This document shows, piece after piece, positions 41,444-49,963 of a stretch of 54,858 nucleotides of DNA. Every line of letters begins with the position of its first letter. Positions within the stretch are counted from its first letter, which is position 1. The notes beneath the pieces are model-generated. The model worked only from the letters and a program-made list of their open reading frames with translations, was not told where the DNA came from and made no database searches. Made by a program: the position numbers and the translations under genes. Source of the DNA: Nitrososphaerales archaeon (lineage in GTDB: Archaea; Thermoproteota; Nitrososphaeria; Nitrososphaerales; CADDZS01); the NCBI GenBank assembly GCA_030038075.1, contig JASHPO010000128.1, positions 1 through 54,858 of the forward strand, read 5' to 3'.

Positions 41444-42901
41444 TTGCCAGTGGATTCTTACTCAAAGTTAGTGAATGCTAGAGGAGTCTATACCTTTCGG
41501 GATTTCGTGCTTTTGCCGGGCAGAAGCGACATTGAACCCTCCAATGTAGACCTCGCCACGAACTTGACCAATAAGGTGAAGCTAAACTTACCGCTGGTTT
41601 CGTCTCCTATGGACACTGTCACTGAGGCGGATATGGCTATCGCTTTAGCCCGCCAGGGAGGCATAGGCATCGTTCATCGCAACATGCCGATAGAAGAGCA
41701 GGTTGAGAACGTGAAGAGAGTGAAGCGCGCAGAGTCGTTCATAATTCGCGACGTAGTAACGATCAGCCCTTCCCAAAAAGTTTCAGAGGCTTTCGACCTA
41801 ATGGTGAAGAAAAGTATCTCCGGTCTTCCCGTGGTAGATAACGACGAAAGACTCGTAGGCATTCTCACCAGACGGGATGTCAACTTTGCTGGCAAGGAGG
41901 AGGAAGTTAGAGCAGTCATGACAAGCGACGTAAAGGTTGCCTCTGCCGATGTCACGATCGACGAGGCAAAGCGAATCATGCACCACAACAGAGTTGAGAA
42001 GCTACCCGTTATCGATGAGGATAAGAAACTACTAGGTCTAATCACGATAAAAGATGTTTATTCACGCGAAAAGAATTCTCTTGCCTCACGCGACGCTGAA
42101 GGGAGGCTACTCGTGGGAGCGTCAGTCTCGCCGTTCGATATTGAACGAGCCAAGGCTCTCGAAAAATATGTGGACGTTTTAGTCTCAGATGTGGCACACT
42201 TCCATAACGTGAACATCATAGAATCTGCAAAGAAGCTTACAAGGCAGGTCGGTACAGATTTCATCGCGGGAAACATTGGAACCAGCGAAGCGACGAGGGA
42301 TATAATTTCTGCGCTTGAGGATCGCCTCGCGGCGATAAGGGCAGGCGTGGGCTCGGGCTCGATATGCATAACTTCTGAAGTGACGAAGGCCGGCGCTCCA
42401 ACGTTATTTGCCGTAGCTCAAATTGCAGCGACTCTTGCCGAGGAAAAACTTAGTATTCCTATCGTTGCAGACGGCGGGATAAGAGCAGCTGGCGACGCGA
42501 CGCTTGCTCTTGCTGCTGGAGCTTCTGCTGTGATGATGGGGAACGTTTTCGCTGGTTGCACGGAATCTCCGGGCGGGCTCATAAAAATTGGCGGCAAGTA
42601 TTACAAACCATACAGAGGTATGGGAAGCGCTTCTTCAAGACAAAAGCGCTTCGCCATGGATAGGTACAATCAGCCAGCGAAGGGGATCGCTGAGGGCGTC
42701 GAGGGTGTCGTTCCATACAGGGGAGACGTGCAGACAGTAGTCGAGGAATTCGTCGGTGGACTGAGGGCTGCGTTTGGATACTCCGGCGCGATCTCGATTG
42801 CAGATCTTTGGTCCAAGGCTAGGTTCGGCGCTGTGAGCGCGGCCGGCGTGGACGAGCTTAGGCCACACAACATTATCCTGCCGGGCGAAGAGAAGATCTA
42901 G
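41444..42901 (+). CDS. guaB: Inosine-5'-monophosphate dehydrogenase
   Basis: IMPDH of 485 residues (IMP to XMP, rate-limiting for GMP). It has the FRDFVLLPG N-terminus, SSPMDTVTEADMAIALARQGGIGIVHRN, a pair of CBS domains at about residues 95-205, and the catalytic Cys loop GVGSGSICITSEVTKAGAPT near 300-320. The flap RGMGSASSRQ and C-terminal segment are intact. TTG start. The stop is immediately followed by the ATG of guaA. Confidence 0.96.
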   Translation: MPVDSYSKLVNARGVYTFRDFVLLPGRSDIEPSNVDLATNLTNKVKLNLPLVSSPMDTVTEADMAIALARQGGIGIVHRNMPIEEQVENVKRVKRAESFIIRDVVTISPSQKVSEAFDLMVKKSISGLPVVDNDERLVGILTRRDVNFAGKEEEVRAVMTSDVKVASADVTIDEAKRIMHHNRVEKLPVIDEDKKLLGLITIKDVYSREKNSLASRDAEGRLLVGASVSPFDIERAKALEKYVDVLVSDVAHFHNVNIIESAKKLTRQVGTDFIAGNIGTSEATRDIISALEDRLAAIRAGVGSGSICITSEVTKAGAPTLFAVAQIAATLAEEKLSIPIVADGGIRAAGDATLALAAGASAVMMGNVFAGCTESPGGLIKIGGKYYKPYRGMGSASSRQKRFAMDRYNQPAKGIAEGVEGVVPYRGDVQTVVEEFVGGLRAAFGYSGAISIADLWSKARFGAVSAAGVDELRPHNIILPGEEKI

Positions 42902-44452
42902 ATGCGGGATACCGCGTCTCTGGAAAAAATTCTAGTCTTGGATTTTGGAGCGCAGTACGCCCATCTGATCTGCAGAAGAATTCGAGAGCTGGGAGTTTAC
43001 GCGGAACTAGTCCCATTTGACATATCTCTGAAAGAAATATTTGAAAGGAAAGCCAAGGGACTGATTTTTTCTGGCGGTCCAAAGAGCGTTTACGCCAGAG
43101 GTTCACCGCTCCCACAAAGGCTTGTTTACGATGCAGGCCTTCCTATCCTCGGAATTTGTTACGGTTTACAGGCAATTGTGCACCAATTGGGCGGTCGTGT
43201 TAAGCATGCAACGAGGCAAGAATTTGGCAAAGCCTCGTTATCTTTGAAGAGCGATGCGCCTTTGTTCAGGAGCCTAGGCTCAGAGGAGGTCTGTTGGATG
43301 AGCCATGGCGACGCAGCCGAATCGTTACCAGATGGTTTTGAAAGCATTGCCTCAACCGAGAATTCTCCTTACGCTGCAATTTCCTCTGGCAGGACTATAG
43401 CTGTGCAATTTCACCCTGAGGTCACGCACACGGAAAACGGAATGAAAATGCTTTCAAATTTTGTCTTCGATATTTGCAACTGTGAAAAGAACTGGTCCAC
43501 CGAAGATATGATCGGAGACGCAATGCTCGAACTGGAAAAAAAGATTGGACCAAAAGACAGAGTTATCTGCGCTCTGAGCGGTGGAATTGATTCCGCAACC
43601 ACAGCAGAATTGCTTCAACGAGTCATTGGGAAGAGACTCTATTGTGTTTTCGTTGACCACGGACTACTGCGCAAAGGTGAAAGAGAAAGAATCGAATTGG
43701 CATTTCGTCCAAAGCTGGGTAAGAATCTGATTGTCGTGGATGCGTCGAGAATCTTCCTAAAGAAACTTGAAGGGGTCAGAGATCCAGAAAAGAAGCGGAA
43801 GATTGTCGGGAAGGAGTTCATCGCAACTTTCGCCAAGGTGAGCAGAAAGCTTGGAAACATAAAATGGCTCGCGCAGGGGACACTATATACAGACATCATA
43901 GAGAGTGCGGCCGGACAGTCAAAGCACGAATCGAGGATAAAATCCCACCACAACGTAGCGGGACTTCCCAAGAAGCTTGGTTTTAGGTTAGTGGAACCGC
44001 TCAAAGATCTCTACAAAGACGAGGTGAGGAAAGTCGCAACAGCGCTGGGATTGCCTAAAGAGCTAGTCAACACTCATCCCTTTCCTGGTCCGGGTTTAGC
44101 CGTTAGAGTGATCGGAGCCGTTACGAAGGAAAAACTCGAAATCTGCAGAGCCGCGAGCGCGATAGTCGAAGAGGAACTCGAGCTCTCAGGTTTGTACGAC
44201 GGCGTGTGGCAGGCCTATGCAGCGGTGGGAGACGACCAGGCAACTGGAGTTTTGGGTGATGAACGACGCGTCGGGCACATTGCCATCGTCCGCATTGTCG
44301 AGTCAACCGAGGCTATGACTGCGGACTGGAGCCGCGTTCCTTATGCGCTCCTAGAAATGATCAGCAGCAGGATTACCAACGAAGTGCCTGGTGTAACCTG
44401 GGTCACCTACGCCATTAGCAGCAAGCCGCCTTCAACAATCGAGCCTCAGTGA
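42902..44452 (+). CDS. guaA: GMP synthase, fused amidotransferase and synthetase
   Basis: The 516-residue enzyme converts XMP to GMP. Residues 1-195 are the class I glutamine amidotransferase (LVLDFGAQYAHLICRRIREL, catalytic Cys in GICYGLQAI, His in QFHPEVTHT). Residues about 205-395 are the PP-loop ATPase (ALSGGIDSATTAELL, GTLYTDIIES), ending in the C-terminal dimerisation domain (HPFPGPGLAVRVIG and a VTWVTYAISSKPPSTIE end). Many archaea have split subunits; this is the fused form. Directly coupled to guaB. Confidence 0.96.
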   Translation: MRDTASLEKILVLDFGAQYAHLICRRIRELGVYAELVPFDISLKEIFERKAKGLIFSGGPKSVYARGSPLPQRLVYDAGLPILGICYGLQAIVHQLGGRVKHATRQEFGKASLSLKSDAPLFRSLGSEEVCWMSHGDAAESLPDGFESIASTENSPYAAISSGRTIAVQFHPEVTHTENGMKMLSNFVFDICNCEKNWSTEDMIGDAMLELEKKIGPKDRVICALSGGIDSATTAELLQRVIGKRLYCVFVDHGLLRKGERERIELAFRPKLGKNLIVVDASRIFLKKLEGVRDPEKKRKIVGKEFIATFAKVSRKLGNIKWLAQGTLYTDIIESAAGQSKHESRIKSHHNVAGLPKKLGFRLVEPLKDLYKDEVRKVATALGLPKELVNTHPFPGPGLAVRVIGAVTKEKLEICRAASAIVEEELELSGLYDGVWQAYAAVGDDQATGVLGDERRVGHIAIVRIVESTEAMTADWSRVPYALLEMISSRITNEVPGVTWVTYAISSKPPSTIEPQ

Positions 44453-45516
44453 TTGCTGTCGTTTCTCATGAATTCAAGTATCTCCGTCAGCGAGGGGGTT
44501 GCAGCCGATTCTCTCGACACATACAGACCTCCAGCGGAGTTTGCAAAGGACAGTCTGTCTTCGGTAGTCAGCATCGTAAGATAACCAGACAGATCAGCTG
44601 CCGCCCAGACGTCGCCTGCACCAGTAACCGTCTTTGATTCTACGAGATGGCATTTTCTTGCAATGACATCCTTTCCTTTCGCCGAAAGGCTGATGGGACG
44701 AGTGTGTATGTCCACGATCGTCCCGGTGGAATCTGAAAGTATGGTGGCAGTTTTGGTCAGATCGTCAAATGAATATCCTTGAGGCAGATCGTGATTTAGA
44801 AGTACTTTGGAAATAACTCGCGCCTCGTTTTCGTTCAGGCTAACGTAGTCAATAAGGCCCTTATCGAATACGCGACTCTTGAGCCCGGGAAGCATTTGTA
44901 CACTGTCTGAAGGATCGGCCGGGTCGAAAAATGTCCTGGCACCGTTTTGTTTCGCGAACGAGAATACCCTTTCGCACAGTTCGTTACCCTTTGTATTAGC
45001 TGACCAATTTGTGACAGCAACAATTTTGGATTTTGAAATGGAATCTTTATTTTCTTGAGTGAAACTCGAGCCATCAAAAGAGCTCAAATCGCCGGCATCA
45101 CTCACCATAACGTTTACCTCTCGTCCTTTGTCCTTGTACTCAAAAGCTATAGTGTAGCCCGACGTTCCCTTTACAAGTTGCAAATTCACGTTTGGAATTC
45201 CGGCAAATGTCGATCTCAGCATTTCCGCGGGAAGAGAATCGGCTATGGCGATGAGGTTTACATTTGCGCCCAGGAGACCCAACGCGTATCCAAGGTTAAC
45301 GGCGTTACCTCCTTTGATTTCTGTTTGCCTTATCCCCCTGATGCTTCCTCCCCCACCCTTTGCGCTCTTGTTCTTCATTTTGGTAACCAACTCGTCGAGG
45401 GAGCCCACTCGAACAAATCTGTCTACAAAGAAATCTGCCATCACGCATATACCGCCAAGCGTGGGCAGCTGCTTGAGGGATTGGTCAATTCGCGAAATTG
45501 CACTCGAACTGAGCAA
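44446..45516 (-). CDS. PfkB-family carbohydrate/nucleoside kinase
   Basis: A 356-residue ribokinase-type enzyme. PfkB features are GGNAVNLGYALGLLGANVNLIA near residue 70, FFDPADPSD, DYVSLNENEARVISK around 230, and the catalytic motif TVTGAGDVWAAADLSGYL (Asp in GAGD) near 305-322. The substrate is unknown: family members phosphorylate ribose, adenosine, tagatose or fructose phosphates. It is divergent from the PRC-barrel gene, and its 3' end overlaps guaA convergently by 7 bases. Confidence 0.86.
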   Translation of the reverse strand: MLSSSAISRIDQSLKQLPTLGGICVMADFFVDRFVRVGSLDELVTKMKNKSAKGGGGSIRGIRQTEIKGGNAVNLGYALGLLGANVNLIAIADSLPAEMLRSTFAGIPNVNLQLVKGTSGYTIAFEYKDKGREVNVMVSDAGDLSSFDGSSFTQENKDSISKSKIVAVTNWSANTKGNELCERVFSFAKQNGARTFFDPADPSDSVQMLPGLKSRVFDKGLIDYVSLNENEARVISKVLLNHDLPQGYSFDDLTKTATILSDSTGTIVDIHTRPISLSAKGKDVIARKCHLVESKTVTGAGDVWAAADLSGYLTMLTTEDRLSFANSAGGLYVSRESAATPSLTEILEFMRNDSNH

Positions 45517-45624
45517 AATTCATCCCCTGAAAGTGGTCAACGGTCTTTCGGTTGGCATTAAAACATTCGGCATAATTCTTGAAGGCTTTTTTACCCCTGT
45601 AATTTCATTAAATTGCTGGAAAAA

Positions 45625-46008
45625 ATGTCATCAAACAGTTCGAGCCCTGGATACTTGAAACGAGATGAACTTGTTGGCAAGTCAGTCATTTCGGGAAACG
45701 GCGAGATGATTGGAACTGTGAAGGATGTTGTTGTCTCCATGGACGGCAAAATGGGTTTGAACGTATCGCGCAAAGCTCCTGCCCCAGATGGGTCAATTGA
45801 GGTAATTGTAAGCGCTGGCGAAATCCAGGCGATGGGAGATGTGATCCTCTTGAAGCCAGCAACATCGAATGTCGTGAGATCTGCGCAGGCACCGATGCCT
45901 CAGGCATTCCCAACTTCCGCGCCGCAGATGAAAGCTTGCCCTCGCTGCGGCTACGTCAATGGAGCGGGTTCGAGATTCTGTATAAAGTGCGGCCTATCAC
46001 TGCAATAA
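45625..46008 (+). CDS. PRC-barrel protein with C-terminal zinc ribbon
   Basis: From ATG 45625 the product is 127 residues (a TTG at 45613 would add four). Residues 10-75 are a PRC-barrel-like domain (DELVGKSVISGNGEMIGTVK, then GSIEVIVSAGEIQAMGDVIL). A Pro/Ala linker leads to a zinc ribbon, CPRCGYVNGAGSRFCIKCG (CxxC-x10-CxxC). PRC barrels act in RNA processing and in membrane-bound or regulatory contexts; the role here is unknown. Confidence 0.75.
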   Translation: MSSNSSSPGYLKRDELVGKSVISGNGEMIGTVKDVVVSMDGKMGLNVSRKAPAPDGSIEVIVSAGEIQAMGDVILLKPATSNVVRSAQAPMPQAFPTSAPQMKACPRCGYVNGAGSRFCIKCGLSLQ

Positions 46009-46011
46009 GAC

Positions 46012-47208
46012 TCAATCCAGCGTAAATTCTACATCGCTGAACTCGTCCACTAGCTTATGGACCCTGCGGCGCAAACGTTTTTGCGTTTCTCTTTCGTTCA
46101 AAGCGTCGTCAACTATTGAAGCAATCAGTTCCATTTCCTCTTCCTTCATCCCGTGACGAGTGATCTCCGATGTTCCGAATCTGATGCCAATGTCTGTGAT
46201 AATGTCGATTTGTTCCAGGGTATCTGCAACTTGAACCGATTTTTTTTCGTCGAACCCCAGCAGAACCTGATGGGATTTGGTGAAACCTTGGGGAGCACAC
46301 CGTAGCGGGATTTTAAGATCATTGAGAGACTCGGCGAGGGCCTTAGAGTTTGCCACTATCTGCCGCGCATATTTTTTCCCGAACTTGCTCATTTCGAGCA
46401 TAGAATAAGCAAGAGCGGCGACGCGATTCCAATGAATGTTGTCAACAATGCCGGGATGAACGCTTCTGTCTATGACAGAAAACACATTCTCGTCGTTTGA
46501 AAGTATCAGTCCCCCTTGGGGACCAAAGAACGATTTATGCGTCGAGCCCATGAGAATGCTGCAACCTTCCTTGAGAGGATGCTGGAACTCCCCGCCCGCA
46601 ATCAGCCCCATGACGTGCGAACCGTCGTAAGCAGTCACTCCTTCATAGTCCGATGGAAGGGAACCCGCAATGTCGTAAGGAAAGGGTATGAAACTCGAGC
46701 CGAATACCACCATCTCGGGTTTTCGTTCGCTCAGAAGACTTTTGGTCTCGTGAGGAATTATGTTCATCGCGTCCGCATCATAAGGAAAGTACATATTTTC
46801 CAAGGAAAGTAGTCTCCCTAGACCCAGTTCAGAAGATCCGGGATAACCACCGTGCTTCGGAGGGCATGTAACCACGCTGTTTCCGGGCTTCAAAAAAGAC
46901 AAGAATAAAATCAGAGAGCATGTGTGGCCTGAAATCGGCCGGACGTCCGCGTATTTCGCGCCGAAAAGCTTCTTTGCCAATTCAACTGCAAGCGATTCGA
47001 TTTCATCACTGTACTTCGTGCCCCGGTAGAAATGATCTCTTGCGGAGTATCTGTTTGAAAGATCCGTCGATAAGAAATTCCGTGTTGCTGGGCTCGCAAA
47101 ATTCTCCGAAGCCATCAGGTTAAGGGTTTTTTCATTTCGCCATTCTTCGTGATCCTTAACCAGTCGGTTCAGGTTTTTGACGTATTGTATAATTGCATCG
47201 TCATTCAT
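46012..47208 (-). CDS. glyA: Serine hydroxymethyltransferase
   Basis: A 398-residue PLP enzyme interconverting serine and glycine with a C1-carrying pterin. Family segments are LNLMASENFASPATRNFLSTD, the YRGTKYSDEIESLA region, RPISGHTCSLILFL, AYDGSHVMGLIAGG and the PLP-lysine motif STHKSFFGPQGG near residue 225. It is shorter than bacterial GlyA, as in other archaea. The C1 carrier (tetrahydrofolate or tetrahydromethanopterin-like) is not known. Confidence 0.93.
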   Translation of the reverse strand: MNDDAIIQYVKNLNRLVKDHEEWRNEKTLNLMASENFASPATRNFLSTDLSNRYSARDHFYRGTKYSDEIESLAVELAKKLFGAKYADVRPISGHTCSLILFLSFLKPGNSVVTCPPKHGGYPGSSELGLGRLLSLENMYFPYDADAMNIIPHETKSLLSERKPEMVVFGSSFIPFPYDIAGSLPSDYEGVTAYDGSHVMGLIAGGEFQHPLKEGCSILMGSTHKSFFGPQGGLILSNDENVFSVIDRSVHPGIVDNIHWNRVAALAYSMLEMSKFGKKYARQIVANSKALAESLNDLKIPLRCAPQGFTKSHQVLLGFDEKKSVQVADTLEQIDIITDIGIRFGTSEITRHGMKEEEMELIASIVDDALNERETQKRLRRRVHKLVDEFSDVEFTLD

Positions 47209-47220
47209 AGATGTAACACT

Positions 47221-48045
47221 TCAAGAATTGTCCTTGACATAAAGTTCCAACATTTTTCCTGAAGCATATCCGGTCGGATCTATTTCCACACCGTGATAAC
47301 CAAGATTTCTTAATCTCGTGACAATAGCATCCTTCTTGGCGAAGGCGGCGTCTAATGATTGCTTGTCAACTTCGACGCTTGCGTTCTTTCCCTTGGTTCG
47401 CACTCTGACTATTTTCGCGCCTGTCAAGAATTTGACAGCGTTCTCTGCGACTTCAATTCTCCGAAGAGTCTCGAGATCGATACGCTGTCCGAAGGCTATC
47501 CTGCTGGATAGGCACGCCTCGCTCGGATGATTCCAGTTAGAAAGACCAACGCGGCGGGCAACATTCCGTACAATTTCCTTTCTCAACCCGAGCTCGACAT
47601 AAGGCGCACGAAAACCTGCTTGCCTAAGCGCCTTGATTCCTGGTCTCGGTTCATTCATGTCGTCGAGATGGGTTCCGTCCACGCAGACGCTTATTGCAAG
47701 ACTTTTTGCCAAAGGCTGAATCGCATTTGCAAGGTTTCCCCTGCAATAATAACATCTCCTGACGCCGTTCGACACGTATCCTTCGCTCTGAAGATCTTTC
47801 TGTTCGACCGTGAATAACTTGATTCCGATTTCGGCCGCGATGTCTCTTGCGACACGTTTCTCTTCTTCTGCAAAAGATGGGGATAGCGAAGTCACCGCGA
47901 AAGCTCTATCCCCCAAAGCCCTCTTCGCACAGTAAGCCAAGAGAGATGAATCTACACCTGCCGAAAAGGCGACTAGGCATGATTCGTATGTTTTGAACCA
48001 GCCCAGAATCCGATCAAGTTCATCACTCCTTTCAATTGTTTTCAT
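47221..48045 (-). CDS. larE: LarE-type ATP-dependent sacrificial sulfur transferase
   Basis: From ATG 48045 (13 bases after the upstream stop) the product is 274 residues. LarE adds sulfur to the nickel-pincer nucleotide precursor. The PP-loop FSAGVDSS is at residues 27-34. CYYC (Cys98, Cys101) and Cys178 in NHPSEACLSSR give three cysteines, the arrangement seen in iron-sulfur-dependent LarE rather than the single-cysteine sacrificial type. DGTHLDDMNEPRPG and GLRKEIVRNVARRVGL complete the family. It follows the LarC2-like gene. Confidence 0.87.
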   Translation of the reverse strand: MKTIERSDELDRILGWFKTYESCLVAFSAGVDSSLLAYCAKRALGDRAFAVTSLSPSFAEEEKRVARDIAAEIGIKLFTVEQKDLQSEGYVSNGVRRCYYCRGNLANAIQPLAKSLAISVCVDGTHLDDMNEPRPGIKALRQAGFRAPYVELGLRKEIVRNVARRVGLSNWNHPSEACLSSRIAFGQRIDLETLRRIEVAENAVKFLTGAKIVRVRTKGKNASVEVDKQSLDAAFAKKDAIVTRLRNLGYHGVEIDPTGYASGKMLELYVKDNS

Positions 48046-48058
48046 TCTTGTCTGCACT

Positions 48059-48523
48059 CTATCCGAGTTCTTTTCGAGCTTGATCGGAAACGAGCTCAAG
48101 GACATCTCTTAGCGGAATCTTCTCTTCGCGCGCAATTTTTTTTGCGTCCTCAAATTCACCCTTTATCCTCAGGGATTTGCCGATTTTCGCAACTTTAACT
48201 CTCACTTTCCGACTCTTTCGCCCTATGCTAATTGAAGCAGAGCGGACCTTTCGCGGAACGATCAGTCTAATCGACCGCGTAACCCTAACACCCAAAGTCC
48301 CCGTCTCCTCAACTAGGATCGAGGCGAATTTATCTTCCGAATTCCTTTCGCAAGTGACCCTTACAGCAAAGCCAGCTCTACCCTTCTTACCAAAATACGG
48401 CGTGATAGTAGCATCAAGTGCTCCTTCGTCCATCAGTCTCTCGACAGCCCTAGAGAGTACCTCTCCGGTTACGTCATCTACATTGGTCTCGACAAGCGCG
48501 ACCTCATCTCGTTCGAAATCCAT
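48059..48523 (-). CDS. larC2: Stand-alone LarC C-terminal domain (LarC2-like)
   Basis: A 154-residue protein (ATG 48523; an upstream ATG would add 17 residues) matching the C-terminal half of LarC, the CTP-dependent nickel insertase of the nickel-pincer nucleotide pathway. Motifs are VETNVDDVTGEVLSRAVERL, MDEGALDATITPYFGKKGRA, and LVEETGTLGVRVTRSIRL. The N-terminal LarC1 half is not encoded before or after it in any frame. It is followed by larE. Either LarC1 is encoded elsewhere or this domain works alone. Confidence 0.85.
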   Translation of the reverse strand: MDFERDEVALVETNVDDVTGEVLSRAVERLMDEGALDATITPYFGKKGRAGFAVRVTCERNSEDKFASILVEETGTLGVRVTRSIRLIVPRKVRSASISIGRKSRKVRVKVAKIGKSLRIKGEFEDAKKIAREEKIPLRDVLELVSDQARKELG

Positions 48524-48683
48524 TTTGTGATTTTCTCCATAAGCCCTTTTCCTTGCAGAAGTATTGCCTGGCACTTGGTGTCACCCAATCAATAGCGACT
48601 AAAATTTTGAAATTGTAATCCCTGAAACAGTTTCAGATCGCATCCGTCAGTGAAATTGCAAAGCTACTCTATAACGCTTTTTA

Positions 48684-49622
48684 ATGCAAATCGAAGAAAC
48701 GACAGATCAAATGATCTCCATCGTTGGATCGGGCCGTGTCGGAAGTACGCTTGCGATGATCTTGGTTCAGAGAAATATTGACGATATCACTCTTGTTGAT
48801 GTCATACCCAAATTGCCAGAGGGGGAAGCGTTGGATTTGAGTCACATGGCCGCAGAACTAGGCGTAGACGTGAAGATCAAGGGTTCTAACGACTATTCAG
48901 ATATCAGAGGTTCGGACATCGTTGTAGTTACGGCCGGTCTTGCGAGGAAACCGGACATGACAAGAATGGATCTACTTACCAAGAACACTGGCATCGCGAA
49001 GGCCGTCTCAAACGAGGTAGCGAAATACGCCCCGGATTCGAAGCTTCTCTGGGTGGCAAACCCGCTTGATGTGCTCGTATACGTCGCGCTCAAGACTACG
49101 GGCTTCAAAAAGGGCAAGGTGTTCGGAATGGGGGGCATGCTTGACGTATCAAGATTCAAGGAATTCCTTGCAGACTACCTTCAGATATCGAGGTCATCAA
49201 TAAGCGCCTTGGTGATCGGCGAGCACGGCGAGTCCATGACGCCAGTTCCTTCTTACACTTCAGTCTACGGCATACCGATCAAGAATTTTCTAACAGAACA
49301 GCAGCTTGACGAAGCAGTCGACAAAACCCGAAAGGTCGCCGCAGAAGTCATAGCAAAAAAAGGCGCCACGTTTTATGCGCCTGCAAACGGTATCGCCCGT
49401 ATGGTGGAGGCAATCCATTATGACAAGAAAGCGCTGCTCCCGCTCTGCACTTATCTTGAAGGCGAATACGGAGTGTCAGGATTATGCATCGGCGTTCCAG
49501 CGGTTCTCGGAAAGGACGGCGTCGAAAGAATTGTCGAATTGAAGCTTTCCGAAAAAGAAAGGCAGTCATTCGACAAGGGCGTAGCTAACGTGAAGGAAGC
49601 AATTTCCTCGATACAGATCTAG
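48684..49622 (+). CDS. mdh: Malate dehydrogenase (lactate/malate dehydrogenase family)
   Basis: A 312-residue LDH-like enzyme. NAD-binding IVGSGRVGSTLAMILVQRN, acidic residue after the second strand (LVDVIPK), the substrate-specificity loop LARKPDMTRMDLL with the Arg that selects malate, WVANPLDVLVYVA, and the catalytic His in IGEHGESMTPV. A second in-frame ATG at residue 10 (48711) fits the family N-terminus better, and a TATA-like TCTATAAC near 48667 fits it as well. The end overlaps the convergent fixX gene by four bases. Confidence 0.92.
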   Translation: MQIEETTDQMISIVGSGRVGSTLAMILVQRNIDDITLVDVIPKLPEGEALDLSHMAAELGVDVKIKGSNDYSDIRGSDIVVVTAGLARKPDMTRMDLLTKNTGIAKAVSNEVAKYAPDSKLLWVANPLDVLVYVALKTTGFKKGKVFGMGGMLDVSRFKEFLADYLQISRSSISALVIGEHGESMTPVPSYTSVYGIPIKNFLTEQQLDEAVDKTRKVAAEVIAKKGATFYAPANGIARMVEAIHYDKKALLPLCTYLEGEYGVSGLCIGVPAVLGKDGVERIVELKLSEKERQSFDKGVANVKEAISSIQI

Positions 49623-49954
49623 CCGTATCTGTGAGACAATCCTCTGCCCCACCTGGGATACTTCCATTCTATATTTGTGTACGGACAGATTATCCTGCAC
49701 GCGCCGCACTCTACGCAGTTGTCGTAAGATACGACATTTTTCTTGTCTTCCTCCCACTTGTACACGTCCGCGGGGCAGAGTAACATGCACGGTTGCGGCG
49801 TACCGTTGATCTGGGCGCACTTTTTGCAAACATCCTGATCCAACACGACGAGGTGTGGCCTCTCGTCAAGTTTGTACTTTGCGAGGTAAAGCTTTTCTTC
49901 AACCGATACCTTCTGCTCGGACTGGGGTGTCTGAGTTGTTTGGGTAGCGCTCAT
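49619..49954 (-). CDS. fixX: FixX-type ferredoxin-like protein
   Basis: The 111-residue partner of FixC has eight cysteines in two sets: Cys43, 46, 56, 60 and Cys80, 83, 86, 90 (CVECGACRIICP). The end, NIEWKYPRWGRGLSHRYG, is the FixX family tail. It passes electrons from the Etf/FixC flavins. Downstream partner of fixC, ten bases after it. Confidence 0.92.
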   Translation of the reverse strand: MSATQTTQTPQSEQKVSVEEKLYLAKYKLDERPHLVVLDQDVCKKCAQINGTPQPCMLLCPADVYKWEEDKKNVVSYDNCVECGACRIICPYTNIEWKYPRWGRGLSHRYG

Positions 49955-49963
49955 GATCTCAAC

